Shown here piece after piece: positions 53,337 to 61,800 of a stretch of DNA of 64,000 nucleotides (position 1 is the stretch's first letter; each line of letters opens with the position of its first letter). The notes beneath the pieces are model-generated. The model worked only from the letters and a program-made list of their open reading frames with translations, had not been told where the DNA came from and did no database searches. Source of the stretch: Aquimarina agarivorans (lineage in GTDB: Bacteria; Bacteroidota; Bacteroidia; Flavobacteriales; Flavobacteriaceae); contig NZ_AFPB01000168.1 of assembly GCF_000218485.1 (NCBI RefSeq), positions 1-64,000 of the forward strand. Direction: 5' to 3'. Position numbers and translations under genes: made by a program.

Positions 53337-54371
53337 CTAATTTTGTGGTCGAATCAGATACATATAAACTGGAAAATGGTCGCTGTAACCTGCGGTATAC
53401 TTTCCCCTGCTAAAGGTGCGTTTAGGGTACCCTTTATAATTCCCCTTAGAGTGTACCAAAAACTTAGGATTGAATACATATGATTTGTACAACCTAAAAC
53501 CAATGCTATCCAACAATGTATTGGAAATAATAATTTGGTCAAATAAATTCCATTTATCTCGATAAGCCAGGCTGCCTAAGCCTTTTTTGTGTAATATTTC
53601 CATAGTATTATACAAATGATATTTAGCATATGGCTTAGTAACAGCTTTTGTTTGTAGTATTTTTTTAAAGCTTTTATCAGCGGGGTCGTCATTAAAATCA
53701 CCCATAATAATTACGTTAGCTTTAGGGGTAATTGTTTGAATGGAATCAACAATTTTACTACATAATTTAGCTGCTTCAATACGTCGTGGTTGACTTCGTT
53801 TTTGACCTCCCCTTCGTGAAGGCCAATGATTAATAATTACATACATAAGTTCATTGCCTAAATAACCAGAGACACATAATTGATCCCTGGAGTAAATAGG
53901 ATTGTTAAATTCATCTTTTAAAAATAATCGGTGCTTTTGCGCATTTTTTAGTGTAAAAACAGACCGATCGTAAAGTAATCCTACATCAATACCTCTTCGG
54001 TCAGGGGATTGGTAGTGCACTATATCATAATCGTACGCTTTTAAAGGAGGTTGCACAATTAGTTTTTCAAGTACTTCTCTATTTTCAACTTCTGCAACAC
54101 CTAATAAAGCAGGAGGTTTTTTACTGCTTTTGGCTCCAATTGCACTAATAACTTCAGCCAAGTGATCAAGCTTAATCTGCAATTTGTCTTCAGTCCATTG
54201 ATGCTTTCCTTCAGGTGTATAATCCTCATCAAAAGTAAGTGGGTCATTAATGCAATCAAATAGGTTCTCTAAATTGTAAAAAGCGATAGTCGTAACGGAA
54301 TAGAGGGCTTTCTGTCCAAAAATCAAATGACAGTTAAAGCCCATAAATAGTAGCGTAAGTAGCGTTTTCAA
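53337..54371 (-). CDS. Secreted endonuclease/exonuclease/phosphatase-fold protein
   Basis: A 344-residue exported protein (signal peptide ending HLIFGQ). The EEP fold marks are FYNLENLFDCINDP, GVAEVENREVLE, VHYQSPDRRGIDVGLLY, INHWPSRRGGQ, IIMGDFNDDPADKS and GYSDHFPVYM, with the metal-binding and catalytic residues in place. Such proteins can be nucleases or phosphoesterases. It is divergent from the TonB-dependent receptor (93-base gap), and the three genes to 58652 probably serve one uptake function, perhaps extracellular nucleic acid or phosphate; that is inference. Confidence 0.88.
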   Translation of the reverse strand: MKTLLTLLFMGFNCHLIFGQKALYSVTTIAFYNLENLFDCINDPLTFDEDYTPEGKHQWTEDKLQIKLDHLAEVISAIGAKSSKKPPALLGVAEVENREVLEKLIVQPPLKAYDYDIVHYQSPDRRGIDVGLLYDRSVFTLKNAQKHRLFLKDEFNNPIYSRDQLCVSGYLGNELMYVIINHWPSRRGGQKRSQPRRIEAAKLCSKIVDSIQTITPKANVIIMGDFNDDPADKSFKKILQTKAVTKPYAKYHLYNTMEILHKKGLGSLAYRDKWNLFDQIIISNTLLDSIGFRLYKSYVFNPKFLVHSKGNYKGYPKRTFSRGKYTAGYSDHFPVYMYLIRPQN

Positions 54372-54464
54372 GATTATAAAATATTGTATTTAAGCAAATT
54401 AAAAAAAATATTGTAGTTTCGTCTACTTTAAAACAATTAGTTTTGTCTATTAATCATATTTTTA

Positions 54465-57257
54465 ATGTTTAGATTTTCTTATTGCATTTTATTTCTTTTT
54501 CTGAGTATTTCAGGGTATTCTCAACAGCAAAAAATAGTAGGTAAAATCATTAATGAGCTTACCCAAAACCCGGTAGAAAACGCAAGCGTAAGCTTATTGC
54601 ATACTAATTTTAATGCCACTACAAACCACGAGGGAATATTTAGTTTATCTGGAACATTTCCGTTGGGAGAACAAGTGCTTAAAATTCAAAAAAATGGTTT
54701 TTTAGTAATGCAACTACCCATTGTAATAGAGTTGGATAAAGTACTACAGTTACCTCAGTTGACATTACAAGTTGATTTAGTGAATGCCCACCAAACATTT
54801 GCCACTATTGATTTAACAAATGATCAACTGGAAACGGATCAAAACAATGAGCAAAATCAAACTTTGTTGCAAGCCTCTCGTGATGCTTTTCTAAATAGCG
54901 TAGCTTTTAACTGGAGCGCTACTTTTTTTAGGATAAGAGGATTGGGGAATGAGCATAACAAAATGTTGATTAACGGTGTGGAAATGAACAGCCTTTATAA
55001 TAATCGCCCCAATTGGAATAATTGGACAGGACTGAATGACATACTAAGGTCTCAGGAAAACACCTTTTACAACAGCTTAAGCCCATTAAGTTTTGGATCG
55101 GCTTTAGGTGTAACAAATTTAAAATTAAATGCTTCAAGTTTTGCAACAGGTAAAAAGGTAGCTGTAGCTAGTACAAACAGATCATTTCAAGGCCGGTTAA
55201 TGGCAACATACCACAGTGGTGTACAAAAAAATGGATGGTCTTATAGTTTTTCTGCTTCCGCCAGAAGGGCAAAACAAGGCTATATTGACGGCACAAGTTT
55301 ACAATCATTTAGTGTATTCGCTAGTGCTGAAAAGCAATTTAACCAAAAACATAGTTTGAGTTTAACAGCACTATATACGCCTATTGAACGTGGGAAAGCC
55401 TCACCAAACACCAATGAGGTAACTGAACTTAAGGGTACACGGTATAATTCATATTGGGGAATTCAAAATGGAAATATTCGAAACTCAAGAATCAGAAGAG
55501 TGCAGGAGCCTATTGTGACCATGTCTCATTATTGGAAACCAACCTCAAAATGGAATATACAAAGCACGTTACTTTTTCAAAGTGGGCAAGTTGGTAATAG
55601 CAGGTTAGATTATACAGGCAAGGTGGTAAGAGAGGTCAATGAGCAAACTTTTTTTGAAGGAGGAGGACGAAATCCTGATCCGTCCTATTATCAAATACTA
55701 CCAAGCTATTTTTTAAGAAATAAGGGCAACGAAAATTTTGAAGCAGCATTTTTAGCTGATCGAAATTTTAGAGCAAATGGGCAACTGAATTGGCAATTCC
55801 TATATAATTCAAATCAAAATACTAACGAAAATGCCACGTTTGCCTTATATGAGGATCGAAACGACGATACCTTTATAGCAGCTAATACAATAGTAGATTA
55901 TCACTATTCCGAAAATATAAACCTACAGGCCAAAGCAGCTTTCAGAAGATTAAAAAGCAACAATTTTGCAGAATTAACTGATTTACTTGGAGGGAGCGGT
56001 TACTTGGATATCGATGGTTTTTCTGAAGGTGATCAGGCGCAAAATGATTTACAAAACCCAAATAGAGTAGTAGGTGTAGGAGATATTTACAAATATAATT
56101 ACGTACTAACAAACAATGTTGCAAATGGTTTTATACAAGTTAGTTACAGTAAAAACAAATGGGATGTAACTTCAGCCATTGCAGCAAAGGCACAGCAGTA
56201 TCAACGCATTGGTAAATTTGAAAACGGATTTTATCCGGGCAGTTTATCGTTGGGAAAAAGTAAAAAACTTACGTTTTTAGGCTATGGTTTTAAATTAGGT
56301 TTGCAGCGACAAATAAATCCTAAATGGTATACTAAAGCTTCGGTGTTGGTAAATAGCCAGCCCCCGTTATTGCAACATTCGTTTACCAATCCTAGGCAAA
56401 ATAACGACACCGTATTGGATTTAAAAAACGAACAATTGATGTCAAGCGATATAAGTGTGGTGTATCAATATGGGAGTATTAAGACTCGATTTTCAGCGTA
56501 TTGGATTCAACAAAAAAGCGGTACCAATCGTTCGTTCTTTTTTACTGACAATTTAGCTGGGTTGGGTCGTATTGATAATGCAGGTTTTTTTCAGGAAATT
56601 ATGACTGATATTGACAAACAAAACATAGGATTAGAATTTGGAGCAGAAATTGCAATGACAAGTACGCTTACGTTAAATTTGGCAGCAGCTTACGGCAAAC
56701 ACAGGTATAGTAATAATCCAAATTTGTATGTAACATCAAATACCATTGTAGAACCGTTACTTATTGGTCAAACATTTTTAAAAAATTATCATTTAGCAAC
56801 GGGACCCCAACAAGCTTATGGAGTAGGATTTAGTTACCGCGATCCTACGTATTGGTGGTTTAGCACACAGCTTAATTGCTTTTCAAATTCCTTTAGTAAT
56901 ATAAGTCCGTTTACACGTACTCAAAATTTTGTAACTGATGTTGATGGTCGCGCTTTTGCAAATTTTAATGAAGCAAAAGCAAAAGAGCTACTACAACAAG
57001 AACAGTTTCCTGCATATTTTTTGTGGAACGCTATAGGCGGAAAGTCCTGGAAAATAAAAAAACATTACCTCGGTTTTGTTTTAGGGGTTCAAAACTTACT
57101 AAATCAGGTATTCAAAACAGGTGGTTTTGAGCAATCTCGCAATTCAAATTTTAGCACTTTAAGTGCTGATAGCAATAGGTCAAATCCCTTATTTGGCTCT
57201 AAATACTGGTATGGTTCAGGCACTACATTTTACGTAAATACCTATTATAGATTTTAA
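54465..57257 (+). CDS. TonB-dependent receptor with N-terminal carboxypeptidase-like domain
   Basis: A 930-residue outer-membrane transporter. Signal peptide MFRFSYCILF to SGYSQ, then a carboxypeptidase D regulatory-like domain (KIVGKIINELTQNPVENASV; about 25-105), then a plug domain with FFRIRGLGNEHNKMLINGVE and a large beta-barrel ending in an aromatic residue (FYVNTYYRF). It lacks a clear SusC signature. It is followed 12 bases later by the DUF5689 lipoprotein, probably its surface partner. No sugar-specific SusD neighbour is present, so a glycan substrate is not indicated. Confidence 0.92.
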   Translation: MFRFSYCILFLFLSISGYSQQQKIVGKIINELTQNPVENASVSLLHTNFNATTNHEGIFSLSGTFPLGEQVLKIQKNGFLVMQLPIVIELDKVLQLPQLTLQVDLVNAHQTFATIDLTNDQLETDQNNEQNQTLLQASRDAFLNSVAFNWSATFFRIRGLGNEHNKMLINGVEMNSLYNNRPNWNNWTGLNDILRSQENTFYNSLSPLSFGSALGVTNLKLNASSFATGKKVAVASTNRSFQGRLMATYHSGVQKNGWSYSFSASARRAKQGYIDGTSLQSFSVFASAEKQFNQKHSLSLTALYTPIERGKASPNTNEVTELKGTRYNSYWGIQNGNIRNSRIRRVQEPIVTMSHYWKPTSKWNIQSTLLFQSGQVGNSRLDYTGKVVREVNEQTFFEGGGRNPDPSYYQILPSYFLRNKGNENFEAAFLADRNFRANGQLNWQFLYNSNQNTNENATFALYEDRNDDTFIAANTIVDYHYSENINLQAKAAFRRLKSNNFAELTDLLGGSGYLDIDGFSEGDQAQNDLQNPNRVVGVGDIYKYNYVLTNNVANGFIQVSYSKNKWDVTSAIAAKAQQYQRIGKFENGFYPGSLSLGKSKKLTFLGYGFKLGLQRQINPKWYTKASVLVNSQPPLLQHSFTNPRQNNDTVLDLKNEQLMSSDISVVYQYGSIKTRFSAYWIQQKSGTNRSFFFTDNLAGLGRIDNAGFFQEIMTDIDKQNIGLEFGAEIAMTSTLTLNLAAAYGKHRYSNNPNLYVTSNTIVEPLLIGQTFLKNYHLATGPQQAYGVGFSYRDPTYWWFSTQLNCFSNSFSNISPFTRTQNFVTDVDGRAFANFNEAKAKELLQQEQFPAYFLWNAIGGKSWKIKKHYLGFVLGVQNLLNQVFKTGGFEQSRNSNFSTLSADSNRSNPLFGSKYWYGSGTTFYVNTYYRF

Positions 57258-57269
57258 AAAATAACTAGC

Positions 57270-58652
57270 ATGAGAAAACAATTAGTAAAGCCAATTATAA
57301 GTATTTTGTTTATCATACTCACCGCTATGTCATGCGATGATAATATTGAAGTGCCTAAACCTCAAAATATTGAAATTCCCAATGGTACTATGGTAAGCAT
57401 AAGTGCTGCAAAAGCAGGGTTAGATCGTGCCGAAAACAATAGCATCACCTTTACCTCCGACCAGTTTTTAGAAGCTTATGTAGTGTCATCTGACAAGGGA
57501 GGGAACTTTTTTAAAGAGTTGATTTTACAGGATAAACCCGAAAATCCAACTGCTGGTATTCATTTTTTGATAGACGAGCGCGCTTTGCATAATCGTTTTC
57601 CTTTTGGAAGTAAACTATTTGTACAGTTGAACGGTTTAAGTGTTGGTTTTGGCAATGGCGTAGTAAAATTAGGAAAGTTATTAGAAAATGAAATTGTAGC
57701 CTTAACAGCATTTGAAATTGATCAACATGTGTTTAGAACAAACGAAATTGCAACAATCCAACCTTTAAATGTAACATTGCAAACGCTTACGCGAGAAAAG
57801 GAATCACTGTTAGTGAGGTTATCAAACATGCAATTTAATCCAGAACTTTTGGGCGATACGCCCAAAACGCTTGCTGCTGAGTCTACTGATAATTTTGATG
57901 GTTTACGGCTCATGAAAAATTGCGATGAAGGGATAGAAGTCGCCTTATGTACAAGTACGTTTGCAAGTTTTAAAACGCTAACGTTGGCAAGTGGGTCAGG
58001 CGATGTTATGGGAGTATTGAGTAGGGATTTTAGAGATGATTTTTTTGTTTTGAAAATGAATACAGCCAGTGATTTAAGTTTTAATGAAAATACCCGATGT
58101 GACCCCACATTTTTTGAGTGTACCAATACAAGTATTGATGCCACAGATCTTTTATTTTCGGAGGACTTTGAAACCATTACCAATGAAAATTTACTCGAAC
58201 CCCTAGGTTGGTTAAATATAAATGTAACAGGCGATGAAGAGCGTTGGACTGACAAAAAAATAACTAACGTAGCTAATCGAGTACTTACAATTTCAGCTTT
58301 TAATAGTAATTTGCGCCCTTTGGAAGCATGGCTTGTCACACCCGAAGTTGATCTCACTAATGTAGAGGATGCCTTTGTTCAATTTAGGGTGCGTACGCAG
58401 TTTAACAATGGAAAAATATTGCATGTTTGGATTACCAATAACTTTTCTGGGGAGGTAAAAACAACGGAATGGGAACTGCTTCCTGTTCAAATACCAGTTG
58501 CGTCGTCAAATTACAATACCTTAAAACAGCCTATTTCATGCCTGCCAGGGAAGGTCAGAATTGCTTTTCAGTACAAAGGTTTTGACCCCACAGCTACAGC
58601 TACATACCAAATTGACGATGTTAAGTTTTACGGTAATATTAAATTTCCTTAA
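57270..58652 (+). CDS. DUF5689 surface lipoprotein with choice-of-anchor J-like domain
   Basis: A 460-residue lipoprotein: MRKQLVKPII to LTAMSC with cysteine 22. Residues ~35-275 (VSISAAKAGL, FLEAYVVSSDKGGNFFKELI, PTAGIHFLIDE, KLFVQLNGL, VMGVLSRDF) match the DUF5689 pattern. The C-terminal ~170 residues (LFSEDFETITNENLLEPLGW, VTPEVDLTNVEDAFVQFR, YQIDDVKFYG) look like a choice-of-anchor J / lectin-like beta domain. It is cotranscribed with the TonB-dependent receptor (12-base gap) and likely sits over its barrel at the surface. Confidence 0.87.
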   Translation: MRKQLVKPIISILFIILTAMSCDDNIEVPKPQNIEIPNGTMVSISAAKAGLDRAENNSITFTSDQFLEAYVVSSDKGGNFFKELILQDKPENPTAGIHFLIDERALHNRFPFGSKLFVQLNGLSVGFGNGVVKLGKLLENEIVALTAFEIDQHVFRTNEIATIQPLNVTLQTLTREKESLLVRLSNMQFNPELLGDTPKTLAAESTDNFDGLRLMKNCDEGIEVALCTSTFASFKTLTLASGSGDVMGVLSRDFRDDFFVLKMNTASDLSFNENTRCDPTFFECTNTSIDATDLLFSEDFETITNENLLEPLGWLNINVTGDEERWTDKKITNVANRVLTISAFNSNLRPLEAWLVTPEVDLTNVEDAFVQFRVRTQFNNGKILHVWITNNFSGEVKTTEWELLPVQIPVASSNYNTLKQPISCLPGKVRIAFQYKGFDPTATATYQIDDVKFYGNIKFP

Positions 58653-58738
58653 ATAAAATAATTTTTCAAACTTTTTTTATTACGTAATTTTTAAATAAGA
58701 TTATTCTTACATGTTATAATTAACTGATTTACAGCGCA

Positions 58739-58746
58739 TATATTTG
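58739..58746 (+). promoter_or_regulatory. -7 element and long leader before the GH86 gene
   Basis: TATATTTG is an exact -7 consensus match. The GH86 ATG is at 58887, so transcription from here would give a leader of about 130 bases. A near-palindrome AAGATGATTAATAATCTT (58799-58816) followed a few bases later by a T6 run lies inside it and could fold as an attenuator or mask. Confidence 0.45.
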
Positions 58747-58886
58747 TGGTAAGGCTTATGCAAAAAATCAATTCAATAGATTATATCTATCCGTGCTTAA
58801 GATGATTAATAATCTTGTCCGTTTTTTGTATATATTTATCGAATAAATAAAGTGCCCTTTAATCTATTAAATTTAAAAATTAATCC

Positions 58887-61800
58887 ATGAATTCAAAATT
58901 ATTTTCGTTAGTAACGGCCATTGGCCTTAGCACTTCTGTGTTCTCTCAGGTCGAAGTTGATATAAACTTCGATATGAAACATACAGTTGGAGGAAAAGAA
59001 ACTTTTGATAGGAATAAGTACATTGTTTTGCACGCAGATGCTACTGAAAACGATTACAATGACGAGCTAGGTAAGCTTGATTCCTTAATCAATTTGTACG
59101 ATGCTTACTATGGTCGTGAGACTGGGCGTATGCGTTTTACAGTGGATCAAGTAAGAGAAAACGCCAACAGACCAGGCTTTGCTGATCCAGCAAGTATTGC
59201 TGAATGGGGTACTATTTTAAATAACTCTTATGCTGACAGAACGTCAAAACATCCTTTTGAAAAAGGAACTACAATAACAGCAGCTCAAGATGCGCCATTT
59301 TTCCCAAATGGACGTCATGCAACTGGACAAGGTTGGTTTTTTTCTGAAACAAATTCTGCTGAAGAGCCTTTTGCATCAGCCACAGGTCAGTTTATGGGAT
59401 TATTCATGCAAGAACTTTATGGCGAGGGAGGAACAACTGGTGCTCCAAGACCTGAATATGTTGAGGTGATTAACGAGCCATTTTTTCCATTAATTGATTT
59501 TGCTTCCGCTGGGGAGGAGTCAAGCGCTACTGATATTTTTGAAATGCATAAAACCGTAGCAGATTCGGTTAGGAAATATTCGCCTGAAAGTAAAATAGGA
59601 GGATTTACAAATGCATTTCCTGATTTAGAAGCCGAAGGTTTTGAAGCACAAAATAAAGTGCCTTTTGGTCAGTGGGAAGAGCGTTGGAGACGTTTCATTG
59701 ACGAGGTTGGTCCACAAATGGATTTTTATTCAATTCATTTATATGACTTTCATAGTATTGGAGGAAAAGAGCAGTTAAGAAAAGGTAGTAATATGGAAGC
59801 TACCATGGATATGATTGAGCATTACAATACGTTACAGTATGGCGAAGTGAAGCCTTGGGTTATATCAGAGTACGGTGGGCAACTAAATGACTTTTATGCG
59901 CAACCATGGTCACCAGCAAGAGATTGGTTAATCCTTAAATCATTTTCTTCAATGATGATGCAGTTTATGGAAAGGCCTGATGTTATTGAAAAAACAGTAC
60001 CATTTGCTCTAGGTAAGGCAGAATTTTTGTTTGGTGAACAGGCTGAAGGGTTTGCTTACCCTTGGCGTATGATGCGTAAAAAAGACGAACCAGCTTCTCG
60101 CAATAGCGATGAATATGTATTTACTGATGTGGTTAAATTTTACCAATTATGGAGTGATGTAAATGGTACACGTGTAGATACAAAATCCACGGATCTAGAT
60201 ATTTTAGTTGACGCTTACGTGGACACCCCTGAAAATAAGGCATATTTAATTTTAAATAGTTTAGCAGAAACTAACCTGAGTGTAAACTTAAACGAGTTTG
60301 GTTTAGGAACAAGTAATGTTACTGGCGTAAAAATCAAACACCTTTTTCTTGGAGCAAACAATGTACCAGTATTAGATATTACCGAAAGTAATACAGCACC
60401 TGAATCAGTTGTGGTTAATGAGGAGGGAACACTTATTATAGAGTATACTTTTGATAACGCAGTTGCTATTTCAGAAACTTCTACAGAAAGTAAAACCTAT
60501 GCAACTACCTACAAGCAAGCAATTGTCGCGGATCAGGCTATTTCATTTACTATACCAAACATTACTTTAGGTACTGATGGAGAAGCCTTATTAAGATTAG
60601 GTGTGGGTAGAACCATTGATGCAAGTAGAGTGCCTGTAGTAACAGTAAATGGAACTCCAATTTCAGTTCCTACAGATTACCGAGGTGATGTTCAAACCCA
60701 AAGAGATTCGTTTTTTGGTATTTTGGAAATTCCAGTACCTTTTGAAAATTTGGTTTCTGGCAATAATGAGGTTACCGTTAGTTTTAATGATGATGGAGGA
60801 TTTATAAGTAGTGTTGCTTTACAAACATTTGATTTTTCTCGTGAGGTAACCAGAACACCAATAGGTGATAGAGAGCGTTCATTAACTTTTGATAATATAG
60901 CTGATTTTACTCCTGCTGGAGAAGCTATCCCTGCGTTTACAATTAGTCAAAATATAAACTTAAGCCTATCTTATACAACAGGGTTGACTGATGGCGTGGA
61001 AGAAGATTTAACATACATTGCTGCGCAAATCCGTCAGGTAGATGAATTAGGAAATGCCGTAGCAACTAGTGAATTTATAACTTTAGCTCCTGGCGAAGCT
61101 GATAATGCAGGTGTAGCTGAAAATTTTACCTATAAAATTCCAACAAATTTTGCAACACCAAATACTGATTTAATTCCTACTACGGAAAACTTACCTGAGG
61201 GACACAAATTATTCCTTTTGTTATTCATGTCTGTGGATGGTGATACCAATTTTGCCAACGCAAATACTGAAATTGTTATTAACGAAGTTCCTGATCGCGA
61301 ACGTTCATTAACTTTTGATAACATTGCTGATTTTATACCCGCAGGAGGAACATTACCCACAGTGGGGTACGGACAAGAAGTGACATTACAATTAACCTAC
61401 GCAACAGGATTGACCGACAGGGTTGAAGAAGATTTATTTTACATTGCAACTCAAGTAAGACAAATTGATGCAGATGGTAATATTATTGGTGATAGTACAT
61501 TCACTACAATTTTACCTGATGATGCTCCAAATTCAGGTACGGTTAATTTTACGTACACGATCCCAACTGAATTTGAAACACCAGCTGTAGGTCCGATACC
61601 TACAACAGCAGAGTTGCCAGAAGGACATCAATTAGTATTGTTAATTTTTATGTCTACTGAAAATAACACTCTTTTTGCCAATGCAAATACATCAATTGTA
61701 TTAAACGCGGCCGCAGATAGAACAAGAGAAATTACATTTGATAACCTAAGTGAATACATTCCTTCAGGGTCAAGCATTCCTGTATTTGAACAAGGTCAAA

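Noticed and set aside
57722-58357. A 211-codon minus-strand frame inside the DUF5689 gene
   Set aside because: Rich in Ser/Val/Lys as expected from the complement of the real frame; it has no recognisable domain, and the plus-strand gene is well supported.
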